A stretch of 64,000 nucleotides of DNA from Halobellus captivus (GTDB lineage: Archaea; Halobacteriota; Halobacteria; Halobacteriales; Haloferacaceae), in assembly GCF_003697845.1 (NCBI RefSeq), contig NZ_RDQE01000004.1:62001-126000 (forward strand), written 5' to 3'. The notes under the pieces are model-generated. The model saw nothing but the letters and a program-made list of their open reading frames with translations. It was not told where the DNA came from and made no database searches. Made by a program: the position numbers and the translations under genes. Shown here in pieces: positions 16,542 to 25,688 of this stretch. The number at the start of each line of letters is the position of its first letter. Position 1 is the stretch's first letter.

Positions 16542-17789
16542 TCAGTAGTCGACGTACACGAGGACGAACGCCACGACGAGGGCGCTCACCGCCGCGATCC
16601 CGAGGAATCCCTCGTCGAAGTAGCCGCGGTCGGCGATCCCGCCGAAGGCCACCGGGCTCAACGCCCCGAGCATGACGTAGACCGTGCGCAACGCGCCGAG
16701 CTTCGTCCCCCGCGAGCCGTCCGGGAGCCGGTCGGTCAGGTTGGAGATGACGACGGTCTCGTAGCCGAGGATGGCGCTCGCGAGCACCGTGAGCATGACG
16801 AACGACGGGAGTCCGCTCGCGAACGGGAGCGCGGCGAGCGTCAGGGCGGTCACGCCCATCATGACCGCCAGGGGATACCGAACGCCGACGCGGTCGTACG
16901 CCCGCCCCGCGACCGGCTTGACGAGGCTGCCGAGCGCGAAGAAGAACCCGAACAGGACGGTCGCCGTCGTCGACGGCAGCCCCTTCACGTCGATCAGGTA
17001 CGTCGGGTAGAAGCCGATGAACGCCTGGACGACCGTCGCCCACAGGACGAGCAGGACGATCGAGTGACGGACGACCGGTCGCCGGAACAGCGGCGCGAGA
17101 TCGCCGACCGAGAACGCCTCGCGGATCGGGACGGTGTCGACGGAGCCGGACGGGATCGTGAGCCACAACGCGACCGCCGCGACGACGAAGAACGGTATCA
17201 CGAACCCGAACCCGTACTGCCAGGCGACCGAGCCCGCGAGGAACCCCGCCGCCGGCGGCATCACCGCGTTTCCCACGTCGCCCGCTGCCATCGTCACCCC
17301 GGTCGCCGTGCCGAGCCGGTCCGGATAGATGTCCTTGAGGACGGTGAACCGGGAGACGCCGTACGTCGCCGTAGCGAGGCCGAAGAGCGCGGTTCCGACG
17401 AAGAGCACCGGCGGCGACTCGGCGATCACGACGAGCGCGAGCATCGCGGCAGCGAGGAGCGAGCTCGCGACCAACACCGGTCGCTCGCCCGCCCAGTCGG
17501 CGAGCATCCCGCCCGGGAGCTGTCCGACCCCGTAGGCGAGCCACAACACGGTCAACAGGAGGCCGGCAGTCGTGAGCGTGAGCCCGTAGGTCGACCGGAT
17601 CGACGGGAGAAGCGCCGGGTAGATCATCCGAGTACTGATCGAGAGGAACCACCCGAACGCGACGGCCGCAAGCGCCCTTCCGCGACCGTCGCCCAGGAGA
17701 TCCACGATCGTCCGTTTCGGAGCGGAGACGTAGCGCACGAGGCGAGCCATCCACTCGATCCACCGGCTTCCGGGGCTTGAACCTTCCAT
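16542..17789 (-). CDS. MFS transporter
   Basis: 415 residues, twelve predicted membrane helices. The first-loop motif (GVGQLPGGMLADWAGERPVLV) and the repeated second-half loop (VKPVAGRAYDRVGVRYPLAV) are typical major-facilitator signatures. No substrate residues are recognisable. An alternative start at the internal Met of MARLVRYV would shorten the N-terminus by 13 residues. It is followed on the same strand by a second MFS gene upstream of it, separated by 88 bases; the two are from different MFS subgroups. Confidence 0.85.
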   Translation of the reverse strand: MEGSSPGSRWIEWMARLVRYVSAPKRTIVDLLGDGRGRALAAVAFGWFLSISTRMIYPALLPSIRSTYGLTLTTAGLLLTVLWLAYGVGQLPGGMLADWAGERPVLVASSLLAAAMLALVVIAESPPVLFVGTALFGLATATYGVSRFTVLKDIYPDRLGTATGVTMAAGDVGNAVMPPAAGFLAGSVAWQYGFGFVIPFFVVAAVALWLTIPSGSVDTVPIREAFSVGDLAPLFRRPVVRHSIVLLVLWATVVQAFIGFYPTYLIDVKGLPSTTATVLFGFFFALGSLVKPVAGRAYDRVGVRYPLAVMMGVTALTLAALPFASGLPSFVMLTVLASAILGYETVVISNLTDRLPDGSRGTKLGALRTVYVMLGALSPVAFGGIADRGYFDEGFLGIAAVSALVVAFVLVYVDY

Positions 17790-17877
17790 TCCCTGAAAGG
17801 ATCGCCGGAGAGCGTGATCGCACGTCGGACCGCGAAGGGAAGGGTGAACGCGCTCCAGTCGCCGGCGCGTCTCGACC

Positions 17878-19161
17878 TCACCACGTCGTCAGCGCGTCGC
17901 GACCGTGGTCGTGGACGAGGATCCCGAGGAACGCGAGGACGCCCGTGACCGCGAACGCGCCGCCGACGTGGAACACCGAGGCCATGCTCACCTCGACCAT
18001 CAGCCAGCCGGCGATGAGCGGCCCCGCGACCGAGCCGGGCCGCCAGACGAGTTCGCGGATGCCGAAACTGGACGCGACGCCGCCCTCGTCCGTCCCCTCG
18101 TCCGCGAAGAGCGCCATGCTCGCCGGCTCGCGGAAGGAGTCCGCGACGCCGAGCAGTCCCGAGAACGCGACGAGCGGGAGGTACGCCGGCGGCAACTCGC
18201 CGAGGAACGGAAGCGTCACGTCGGTCCCGAGCGTCGTCCCGAGCCCCGGTGCGAAGGGAATGGAGATCGCGACCAGCCCGTAGGCCCCGCCGCCGGCGAA
18301 GACGAAGAGCGATCGACCGTACCCGTCCGAGAGTCGACCGGTGAAGAGTTGGCCCACCATGTTCGTCGCCTTCTCGATCGTGACGGTGACCGCGACCGCG
18401 GTCGCGCCCACGGCGAGCCCGCCGGAGGCCATCGCGGTCCCGGCGTAGATCGGGACCCACGTCCGGACCATCGTCACGGCGAAGGCGTACTGTGCGCGAA
18501 AGGCCGTGATAGAGACGATCTTCCGGTTGACCGCGAGGTCGGTGAAGGGGAACCCCTCGACGCGGGTGGGATCGGCGTCGAGGACGCCCCAGACGACCGC
18601 CCACGCGAGGACCATGAGTACGGTGATCACGGTGAAGATGGGACCGAAGCCGACGGCGTCGTAGATCGCGCCCGCCGACAGCGATCCGACGATGGACGCC
18701 GCGAACGAGGCCGCGTTCGCCTTCCCGATCTTGTCGGCGCGGGTTCCCACGTCGGCGATCTGGCCGACGATCGAGAGCGACATCAGCGACGCACCCGTGA
18801 CCGCGACCCCCTGGAGCGCGCGGATCAGGACGAACGATCCCGAGGAGTCGACGATCGGGAACAGCGCGTACACCGCCGCGCCGACCGCGAGGACGACGAG
18901 GAGGACGCGCCGCTTGTCGAAGCGGTCGCCGGCCCACGCGAGCGGCACCACGGCGACGGTCTGCGCCAGGGTGAAGCCGGTCGTGTACATCCCGATGATG
19001 AACCCGGCCGAGACCGTCACTCCGAGCACGGTCGTCGCCTGCGGGTCGAGCGTGTTGATGTACGTCGGCAGGAGCGTCAACAGCGTGATGAAGCCGAACC
19101 CCTCCGCGAACCGCGTGAGGTACAGCGCCCAGAACTGCGACCGGTGGTCGGCGTTGCTCAC
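17878..19161 (-). CDS. MFS transporter
   Basis: 427 residues with twelve predicted helices, starting SQFWALYLTRFAEGFGFITLLTLLPTYI. The loop motif LAWAGDRFDKRRVLL and the symmetric GRLSDGYGRSLFV between helices 8 and 9 mark the major facilitator fold. REPASMALFADEG and a charged linker precede helix 10. Substrate unknown. Its sequence is clearly distinct from the neighbouring MFS protein downstream, so this is not a recent duplication. Confidence 0.85.
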   Translation of the reverse strand: MSNADHRSQFWALYLTRFAEGFGFITLLTLLPTYINTLDPQATTVLGVTVSAGFIIGMYTTGFTLAQTVAVVPLAWAGDRFDKRRVLLVVLAVGAAVYALFPIVDSSGSFVLIRALQGVAVTGASLMSLSIVGQIADVGTRADKIGKANAASFAASIVGSLSAGAIYDAVGFGPIFTVITVLMVLAWAVVWGVLDADPTRVEGFPFTDLAVNRKIVSITAFRAQYAFAVTMVRTWVPIYAGTAMASGGLAVGATAVAVTVTIEKATNMVGQLFTGRLSDGYGRSLFVFAGGGAYGLVAISIPFAPGLGTTLGTDVTLPFLGELPPAYLPLVAFSGLLGVADSFREPASMALFADEGTDEGGVASSFGIRELVWRPGSVAGPLIAGWLMVEVSMASVFHVGGAFAVTGVLAFLGILVHDHGRDALTTW

Positions 19162-19250
19162 ACCTCTACGCCGATCACGGGTTCAAAAGGGGTTACGGTT
19201 CGCGGCGGAACGCGCCGGGGTTTTTGCCGCTGGACCGCCTCGGGTCGGAC

Positions 19251-19364
19251 ATGGGAGATCCCGCCTGTGACCGTCGGTTCTGTCCGGAGTGTGACCTCCC
19301 GGTCTCGCGTGCCGACGACGTCTGTCCGGGCTGTGGCGCGCCGATCGGTTCCGAGGGAGAGTGA
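19251..19364 (+). CDS. Micro zinc-ribbon protein (37 aa)
   Basis: MGDPACDRRFCPECDLPVSR continues to DDVCPGCGAPIG and ends acidic. Two CPxC knuckles (FCPEC and VCPGC), 17 residues apart by first Cys, form a complete rubredoxin-like or ribbon zinc site. GGTTTTTGCC at 19218-19227 lies about 26-32 bases before the ATG, the leaderless promoter layout. Such one-ribbon proteins are common in haloarchaea. Partner and function unknown. Confidence 0.65.
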   Translation: MGDPACDRRFCPECDLPVSRADDVCPGCGAPIGSEGE

Positions 19365-19396
19365 GCGTCGGCGGAGGCGTGAGGGACCGTCGGGAG

Positions 19397-21154
19397 CTAC
19401 TCGGGCATCGGCTCGTAGACGACCGCCTCGTACGGACGGAGGTCGATGGCGTCGGCACCGGTCGCGAGCGTGGCCGGCGGGTCCGGGTAGTTCCCGTACA
19501 GGAGCTCCGGGTCCCGATTCGTCGCCGCCGACCCCGTATCTCCGCCGGTCCACGGCGGTTCGAACGTCGCGCCCTCGTCGGACCAGGCGAGCGCGACGAC
19601 GACGCGCCGGTCGCCGAGCGTCCGCTCGTAGGCGAAGAGCCGCCCGTCGTCCGGCGAGAGGGGTTCGTAGTCGCCGTACATCAGGACGTCGCGTTCGTGT
19701 CGGAGGTCGATCAGCTCCCGGTAGTGTGCCCACACGGAATCGGGGTCCGCCCGCGCGGACGCGACGTCGACTTCGGCACCGCGCGAGCTCGGATCGATCC
19801 ACGGGTCACCCTCGGTGAACCCGCCGTTCGGGCCGTCCGTCCACGGCATCGGCACGCGACCGTGGTCGCGGCTCCGGTAGTTCACGACGCCGCGCACCTC
19901 GTCGAACGAGTCGATCGCCCCCTCCGCGAGGAGCGCGTCGACCTTCCCGCGGATCCAGGGGTCGTCGACCTCGGAGAGGTCGTCGAACGCGGCGTTGGTC
20001 GCGCCGAGCTCCGCCCCTTGGTAGACGAACGGGGTTCCCCGCATCGTCAACAGGAACGTCGCGATCAGCGTCGCCGACGCGTGCCGGTACGCCTCGTCGC
20101 CGAACCGCGAGACCGCCCGCGGGAGGTCGTGGTTCGACAGCGTGAGCGGGTCCCAGCCCACGTCCGCGAGCCGCTCCTGTCGCCGATCGATCATGGCCTT
20201 CAGCTCGCGGAGGTCCCACTCGCCCCAGTCGTCGGCGTCGAGCCGACCGCTCGCGGCGTCGCCGAGCTCGAGGTGGTCGAACTGGAAGATCATGTCGACG
20301 CCGACGGCGTCGTCGGCGAGGTACGAGGTCGCCTGCTCCAGCGACGTGGCCCCCATCTCCGCGGCGGTGACGGCGTCGCGATCCGCGATCGTTTCCGCAC
20401 ACAGCTCGCCGAGGTACGCGGAGAGCCGCGGGCCGTGCGTGAACCGCTCGATGCCCGTGACCGCGTTCGCGGGGTCGCCGTCGGGGTAGCCGTCCGCCTT
20501 CGAGAGGTGGCTGGCCGCGTCGAGTCGGAAACCGTCGACCCCGCGGTCGAGCCAGAACTCCGCGACCGACGTCATCGCCTCGCGCACGGCCGGGTTCCGC
20601 CAGTTGAGGTCGGGCTGTGCGGGGTCGAAGATGCTCAGGTACCACGCCTCCCGCCGGTCGTCGTACGTCCACGCCGACCCGCCGAACAGCGACTCCCAGT
20701 TGTTCGGCGGCTCGTCGGGTGCGCCCTCCACCCAGTGGTAGAACTCCTCGTAGCCGTCCTCCTCCCGGCGCGACCGCTGAAACCACTCGTGTTCCTTCGA
20801 GGTGTGGTTCACGACCAGGTCCATGATCAGCCGGACGTCGTGGCGGTGGAGCGCCTCCAGCAGCTCCTCCCAGTCGGCCATCGTCCCGAACTGCGGGTCT
20901 ATCGCCCGGTAGTCGCTGATATCGTACCCGTTGTCGGCCATCGGCGACTCGTAGACGGGACACAGCCAGACGCCGTCGACGCCGAGGTCGTCGAGGTAGT
21001 CGACGCGCTCCGTGATCCCGGGCAGGTCGCCGACGCCGTCGCCGTCGCTGTCGTCGAAGCTCTTCGGATAGATCTGATAGATCACCGCCTCCTTCCACCA
21101 CTCGCGGTCGGCCACTCCGGCGTCGCTCGTCCCGTGTTCCTCGGTGTCGCTCAT
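19397..21154 (-). CDS. GH13 alpha-glucosidase (oligo-1,6-glucosidase/sucrose-isomerase type)
   Basis: 585 residues. An (alpha/beta)8 barrel with the calcium loop DGDGVGDL (37-44), DLVVNHTS, GFRLDAASHL with nucleophile D212, AAEMG with acid/base E266, and LSNHDLPR with H342/D343, so all catalytic residues are present. It opens WWKEAVIYQIYPKSF, typical of GH13 exo-glucosidases. No signal peptide, so it is intracellular and probably hydrolyses alpha-glucosides such as isomaltose, maltose or trehalose-type sugars. A transporter is not obviously linked, though two MFS genes lie downstream. Confidence 0.88.
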   Translation of the reverse strand: MSDTEEHGTSDAGVADREWWKEAVIYQIYPKSFDDSDGDGVGDLPGITERVDYLDDLGVDGVWLCPVYESPMADNGYDISDYRAIDPQFGTMADWEELLEALHRHDVRLIMDLVVNHTSKEHEWFQRSRREEDGYEEFYHWVEGAPDEPPNNWESLFGGSAWTYDDRREAWYLSIFDPAQPDLNWRNPAVREAMTSVAEFWLDRGVDGFRLDAASHLSKADGYPDGDPANAVTGIERFTHGPRLSAYLGELCAETIADRDAVTAAEMGATSLEQATSYLADDAVGVDMIFQFDHLELGDAASGRLDADDWGEWDLRELKAMIDRRQERLADVGWDPLTLSNHDLPRAVSRFGDEAYRHASATLIATFLLTMRGTPFVYQGAELGATNAAFDDLSEVDDPWIRGKVDALLAEGAIDSFDEVRGVVNYRSRDHGRVPMPWTDGPNGGFTEGDPWIDPSSRGAEVDVASARADPDSVWAHYRELIDLRHERDVLMYGDYEPLSPDDGRLFAYERTLGDRRVVVALAWSDEGATFEPPWTGGDTGSAATNRDPELLYGNYPDPPATLATGADAIDLRPYEAVVYEPMPE

Positions 21155-21233
21155 CTCGTGTACACGTCACGAAGGGGTCACCTAACGGTAGCGGAAGACG
21201 AAACCCCGAGCCGTGGGCCCGCCACCGGGAACC

Positions 21234-22028
21234 CTAGAACGTGTCCGTGAACTTGTCGCGCCGGAAGAGGTCGATCTCCTGGGCCGTCGATCCGGGGCGC
21301 GTCGCCGCGAACGCGACCGCCTCCGCGACCTCCTCGGGCTCGGTGACGCTGCCGGGTTCGAATCGCTCCTCGAAGGGCTCGCCCTCCTCGCTGCCGAACT
21401 CGGTGCGGACCTCGGAGGGGTTGACCACGGAGACGGCCACGTCGTCGTCGCCGACCTGCGCGGCGACGCTGTGGGCGAACCCCCGAACCCACCACTTGCT
21501 CGCGGCGTAGACGGGATTGAACGAACGCGGGAACCTCCCGGCGAAGCTCCCGACGACGACGAGCGTCCCCGCGGCCTCCCGCAGGTGCGGCAGCGCCTCG
21601 CGGGTGAGGAAGAACGTCCCGTCCACGTTGGTCTCCTGCATCGTGAAGTACTCCTCGTCGGTCATCGTCTCCACGTCGTCGCCGCGGCCCACTCCGGCGT
21701 TGGCGACGACGACGTCGAGTCCGCCGAACCGGTCGACCGCCGCCTCGACCGCCGCCGCCGAGGTCTCCCGCTCGCGGACGTCGCCGTCGACGACGACCGC
21801 CTCGACGCCGTACTCCGCCTCGACGGCCTCGGCGATCCCCTCGAGTCGCTTTCGTCGCCGCGCCAGCAACGCGAGGTCCGCGCCGCGGGACGCGAGGGCG
21901 TGGGCGGTCGCCTCGCCGATCCCGGAGCTCGCGCCCGTGATCAGGGCGGCTTCGTCGTCGAGTGCGGTGTCCGGTGTCGAAGCGTCCGGCGTCAAATCTC
22001 CCGCCGTCGATGTGTCGTCCGCAGTCAT
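21234..22028 (-). CDS. Short-chain dehydrogenase/reductase
   Basis: 264 residues. TGASSGIG cofactor motif (31-38), NAG (110-112), catalytic Ser161, Tyr174 and Lys178 in YAASK; a complete classical SDR. The residue after the second strand (ARRRKRL) suggests NADP(H) preference. The ATG at 22026-22028 begins with a 25-residue acidic leader typical of haloarchaea; an upstream in-frame start is less likely. Substrate unknown. Divergent from the Lrp gene across a spacer containing three short repeats. Confidence 0.87.
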   Translation of the reverse strand: MTADDTSTAGDLTPDASTPDTALDDEAALITGASSGIGEATAHALASRGADLALLARRRKRLEGIAEAVEAEYGVEAVVVDGDVRERETSAAAVEAAVDRFGGLDVVVANAGVGRGDDVETMTDEEYFTMQETNVDGTFFLTREALPHLREAAGTLVVVGSFAGRFPRSFNPVYAASKWWVRGFAHSVAAQVGDDDVAVSVVNPSEVRTEFGSEEGEPFEERFEPGSVTEPEEVAEAVAFAATRPGSTAQEIDLFRRDKFTDTF

Positions 22029-22094
22029 GGGTACGGACGACACGTCGCACGGCGGGGACATAACGGTCGGGTGTGGTAACCGACCTCGTCAGGT

Positions 22095-22158
22095 GGCTTC
22101 GGATTCCTTCGGTCCGTACCGGGTCGGCTTCGGATTCCGTTCGGTGGCTTCGAGTTCC
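22095..22158. repeat. Three short direct repeats upstream of the Lrp gene
   Basis: The core GGCTTCGGATTCC occurs at 22095-22107 and 22126-22138, and as GGCTTCGAGTTCC at 22146-22158, each followed by TTCGG-like bases. Spacing is 31 then 20 bases. They fill the divergent spacer before the Lrp-type regulator and might be binding sites for it. Confidence 0.5.
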
Positions 22159-22227
22159 TTCGAGACCCCTCCCGGGGAGGCTTGCGCGGGTCGCCATATT
22201 CAAACCGTCACCCCGCGACGTGTCGGT

Positions 22228-22716
22228 ATGGACGCCGAGCGCGAGGTACTCGACGTGTTGGCGCGGAACGCTCGCGAGGACATCGAGGACATCGCGGCCC
22301 AGACGGGCCTCGACGCGGACGCGGTGGAGGACGCCATCGCGTCGCTGGAGGCGGACGGCGTGGTTCACGGCTACCAGGCCGTCGTCGACTGGGACCGCAC
22401 GGAGGTCGGGAAGATCCGTGCGATCGTCGAGATCAACGTGGAGCTCGACCGCGAGACCGGCTACGAGCAGGTCGCCGACCGGATCGCGAAGTTCCCCGCG
22501 GTCGACGCGTTACATCTCGTCTCGGGCGACTACGACTTCGCCGTCGAGGTGCTCGGCGGGTCGATGCAGGACGTCTCGCGGTTCATCTCCGAGCAGGTCG
22601 CGCCGATGCCGGAGGTCACCCAGACGGTCACCCACTACATCATGGAGACGTACAAGGACGGCGGGGTCCGCTTCGCCGACGGCGACGACGACGACCGGCT
22701 CTCCGTCTCGCCATGA
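22228..22716 (+). CDS. Lrp/AsnC-family transcriptional regulator
   Basis: 162 residues. N-terminal HTH (REVLDVLARNAREDIEDIAAQTGLDADAVEDAIASLEADGVV) and C-terminal RAM ligand domain (IRAIVEINVEL, LHLVSGDYDFAVEVLGGSMQDVSRFI). The ATG at 22228 is supported by CATATTCAAA at about 22193-22202. Its stop overlaps the aminotransferase start by the ATGA tetranucleotide, so the pair is one operon; the regulator probably senses an amino acid handled by that enzyme. Confidence 0.92.
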   Translation: MDAEREVLDVLARNAREDIEDIAAQTGLDADAVEDAIASLEADGVVHGYQAVVDWDRTEVGKIRAIVEINVELDRETGYEQVADRIAKFPAVDALHLVSGDYDFAVEVLGGSMQDVSRFISEQVAPMPEVTQTVTHYIMETYKDGGVRFADGDDDDRLSVSP

Positions 22717-23855
22717 GGACGGCCGACCGCGCTCGCGACCTTCCCGAGTCCGGCATCCGGAAGTTCTTCGAACTGGCGGAGGCGCGCGACGACGTCATCT
22801 CGCTCGGCGTCGGCGAGCCCGACTTCTCCGCGCCGTGGGCCGCCCGCAACGCCGCGATCGACGGGCTCGAACGCGGTCGGACCTCCTACACCGCCAACCG
22901 CGGAACGGCGGAGCTCCGGGAGGCGATCGCGACCCACCACGAGGGGTACGACCAGTCGTACGACCCCGGCGACGAGGTCCTCGTGACGACGGGCGCGAGC
23001 GAGGCGGTCGACCTGGCGTTCCGGACGCTCGTCGACCCCGGCGACGTCGTGGCGATCCACGAGCCGACCTACATCTCCTACGCTCCGGGCGTCGAACTCG
23101 CGGGCGGGGAGCCACTGTCGGTGCCGACGCGCGCCGCGGACGACTTCGCGCTCACCCGCGAGCGACTGGCGGCGGCCGGCGCCGAGGAGGCCGACCTGCT
23201 CGTCCTCTGTTACCCGAACAACCCGACCGGCGCGACCATGACGGACGCGGGGCTCGCCGAGGTGGCGGCGTTCTGCCGCGAGCACGACCTCCGGGTCGTC
23301 GCCGACGAGATATACTCGGCGCTCACCTACGGAGCCGACCACGCGTCGATCGCGACCCAGCCGGGGATGCGCGAGCGCACGGTCGTCGTCAACGGCTTCT
23401 CGAAGGCGTACGCGATGACGGGACTCCGGCTCGGCTACGCGCTCGGACCGGCGGACGCCATCGACGCGATGAACCGGATCCACCAGTACACCATGCTCTC
23501 GGCGCCGACGACGGCCCAGATAGCCGCCCTAGAGGCGCTCCGGAGCTGCGACGACGAGGTCCGCGAGATGGTCGACGAGTACAACCGTCGCCGCCGGCTC
23601 GTCGTCTCGCGGTTCAACGGGATGGGTCTCGACACGTTCGAGCCCGGCGGGGCGTTCTACGCGTTCCCCGAGTGCGGCGGCGACGACGAGGCCTTCGCCG
23701 AGGAGCTGTTGGAGGCACAGGGCGTCGCGGTCGTGCCCGGATCGGTCTTCGGCGCGGGCGGCGAGGGGCACCTTCGGGTGTCGTACGCGACCTCGATGCG
23801 CGAGTTGAAGGAGGCCACCGACCGGATCGCGACGTTCGTCGAGGGGCGGGACTGA
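22713..23855 (+). CDS. Class I/II PLP-dependent aminotransferase
   Basis: 380 residues. SLGVGEPDF at the N-terminus, CYPNNPTGATM, and the PLP lysine K231 in NGFSKAYAMTGLRLGY; C-terminal LRVSYA substrate arginine. Belongs to the aspartate/aromatic aminotransferase (fold type I) group usually paired with an Lrp regulator in haloarchaea. Starts inside the Lrp stop codon (ATGA). Substrate (aromatic, branched-chain or aspartate) not resolvable here. A second, related enzyme is encoded at 56457-57578. Confidence 0.9.
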   Translation: MRTADRARDLPESGIRKFFELAEARDDVISLGVGEPDFSAPWAARNAAIDGLERGRTSYTANRGTAELREAIATHHEGYDQSYDPGDEVLVTTGASEAVDLAFRTLVDPGDVVAIHEPTYISYAPGVELAGGEPLSVPTRAADDFALTRERLAAAGAEEADLLVLCYPNNPTGATMTDAGLAEVAAFCREHDLRVVADEIYSALTYGADHASIATQPGMRERTVVVNGFSKAYAMTGLRLGYALGPADAIDAMNRIHQYTMLSAPTTAQIAALEALRSCDDEVREMVDEYNRRRRLVVSRFNGMGLDTFEPGGAFYAFPECGGDDEAFAEELLEAQGVAVVPGSVFGAGGEGHLRVSYATSMRELKEATDRIATFVEGRD

Positions 23856-23937
23856 CGGCGACGTTCATCGATCCTCATTGGTACTCACCCACAAGATTGA
23901 ATAGTTGACACGATAATCGGACAGCAGGTGTTCGCTC

Positions 23938-24675
23938 GTGTCCACCGTGATCGGTCCGATAACCGAGGAAGCGCTCGGATTGGCTCTCGCCGGGGTCGGA
24001 GGAGTTCTCGGCGTCTACCTCGTGATCTGGGGAGTCAACGGATTGAGGCGGACGGTCGCGGTGTGGGCGAGCGATCCGATCCCGGTCGGCGAGGCGGGTC
24101 TCGCCGACGGGACGATCGAGGTCGAGGGAACCGCCGAGCCGCTGTCCGGAACCCTCCGGTCGCCGTACGACGACGCCGAGTGTCTGGCGTACAGCTACTC
24201 GAAGAAACGGAAGGAACGCGAGAAGAACGAGGACGGCGAGTACGAGACGGAGTGGCGGACGCTCGACTCGGGAGGCGACTCGATCCCGTTTCTGGTCTCC
24301 GACGACACCGGCTCGATCCCGGTCGATCCCGCCGCCGCGACCCTCGGGTTGGACACCGAGTACAACAGCCGAAGGGGGGACATCAAAAGGACCGAAAGCC
24401 GCATCGACCCCGGTGACGGCGTCCACGTGATCGGACAGAAGGTCCCCGCCGTCGAGGCCGACGCCGACCTCGGCGACGCGCGGGCGTACATCGGCGACGG
24501 CGAGGAGACCCCGACGTTCCGGGTCACGAACGGGGGCGAACTGGAGACCGTCGCGCGGATGTTCGGTCGGTCCGCGGGGAGCATCGCGCTCGGCGCGGTC
24601 CTCATCGGCGTGTTCGGATACGCGTTCCTCACGGAGTTCCCCGGGATCGCCGCCGCGATCGGCGTGACCGTCTGA
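23938..24675 (+). CDS. GIDE-domain membrane protein without RING finger
   Basis: 245 residues from a GTG start. Membrane helix about 11-33, an extended domain (about 70-205) with EGTAEPLSGTLRSPYDDAECLAYSY and FLVSDDTGSIPVDP motifs, and a second helix about 213-231. The order helix-GIDE-helix and the sequence pattern match the GIDE domain of mitochondrial MULAN/MAPL E3 ligases, but the C-terminal RING is absent. In archaea the role is unknown; an envelope stress function is often assumed. Convergent with nosY. Confidence 0.75.
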   Translation: MSTVIGPITEEALGLALAGVGGVLGVYLVIWGVNGLRRTVAVWASDPIPVGEAGLADGTIEVEGTAEPLSGTLRSPYDDAECLAYSYSKKRKEREKNEDGEYETEWRTLDSGGDSIPFLVSDDTGSIPVDPAAATLGLDTEYNSRRGDIKRTESRIDPGDGVHVIGQKVPAVEADADLGDARAYIGDGEETPTFRVTNGGELETVARMFGRSAGSIALGAVLIGVFGYAFLTEFPGIAAAIGVTV

Positions 24676-24704
24676 CCCCGAGTTCAGACCCCGACGACGG
24701 CGAC

Positions 24705-25688
24705 TCAGACCTGCTTTCGACGGAGCGCGACCGCGGAGACCACGCCGGCGAGCGCGACCCACGCGAGCAGCGACGCGGGGAGGACCGCGGTCGAGAGCCC
24801 GCTCCCCTCGAGCGCGGCCGCGAGGCCGGCGCTCGCCGCGTCGGTGGGCGCGAGCGCGAGCAGGCGATACGTCGCCACCGGGTTCGAGACGACCATGGCG
24901 GCGACGAGATCGCCGGCTCCCTCGAACGCCGAAAGCACGCCGAGCGCGAGCAGGTCGTGGACCAGCGCGGTCCACACCCAGACGAGCAGCGCGCCGGCGA
25001 GCGCGAACGTCGAGGTGGGCGCGAGCGCGGAGATCGCCACGCCGACCCCGAGGAGCGCGACCGCGACCGCGACCGTCGCGGCCAGGAACCACGCGAACGT
25101 CGGCCACCCCGCCGCCCCGAACTCCCGTAACAGGAGCAGTCCCGGGACGCCGAACCCGAGGACGACGGCGCTCGCGAGGACGGCCGCGCGCCCGGCGAGG
25201 ATCCCGAGCGCGGTCTCCGCGCGCGAGACGGGCAGCGTCAGGAGCACGCCCAGTCGCCCGCGCTCGGCCGCGCCGACGATCGCGCCGTGGCCGAACGCCA
25301 GCGCCGCGAGCGGCACGAGGAACGTCGCCAGCTCGACGTAGCTCGCGACCACGGGGTCGTATCCGCTCGGCGCGACGCTCGACCCGCTGAACGTCGCCAG
25401 CAGGACGGCGAAGACCGCGAGCAGGACCGTCAGTCCGAGTGCCCAGCCGCGCCGGACCGTCAGCCGTGCCTCGCGGCGCGCGAGCCGGAGGACGACCCCC
25501 GGACGGGGCAGGCCGCCGAGGAGACGGGCGAGGACCGATGCGTCCGCGGCGGTCTCGCCCGTCGCCGTCGAGTCGGCCACGGACTCGGCCGTGCTCGTGC
25601 CCGCCTTCGCGTCGTCGACGGCGACCCCGCCGTCCGGGATCCCCCCGTCCGGCCCGTCGCGGGCGTCCCCCCCGCGGCGCTCAGGCAT
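24705..25688 (-). CDS. nosY: NosY-like ABC transporter permease
   Basis: 327 residues. A disordered N-terminus of about 55 residues precedes six hydrophobic helices; the conserved EARLTVRRGWALGLTVLLAVFAVLLATFSGS and HGAIVGAAERGRLGVLLTLPVSR segments match ABC-2 permeases of nos clusters. With NosF and NosD it helps assemble the copper centres of N2O reductase. The ATG (25686-25688) overlaps the end of nosF by eight bases. Last gene of the operon; convergent with the GIDE gene. Confidence 0.87.
   Translation of the reverse strand: MPERRGGDARDGPDGGIPDGGVAVDDAKAGTSTAESVADSTATGETAADASVLARLLGGLPRPGVVLRLARREARLTVRRGWALGLTVLLAVFAVLLATFSGSSVAPSGYDPVVASYVELATFLVPLAALAFGHGAIVGAAERGRLGVLLTLPVSRAETALGILAGRAAVLASAVVLGFGVPGLLLLREFGAAGWPTFAWFLAATVAVAVALLGVGVAISALAPTSTFALAGALLVWVWTALVHDLLALGVLSAFEGAGDLVAAMVVSNPVATYRLLALAPTDAASAGLAAALEGSGLSTAVLPASLLAWVALAGVVSAVALRRKQV

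Noticed and set aside
17905-19818. 637-codon plus-strand frame opposite the second MFS transporter
   Set aside because: Arg/Asp/Glu-rich translation without structure; the minus strand gives twelve membrane helices.
19361-21250. 629-codon plus-strand frame opposite the GH13 gene
   Set aside because: The minus strand has every GH13 catalytic motif in order.
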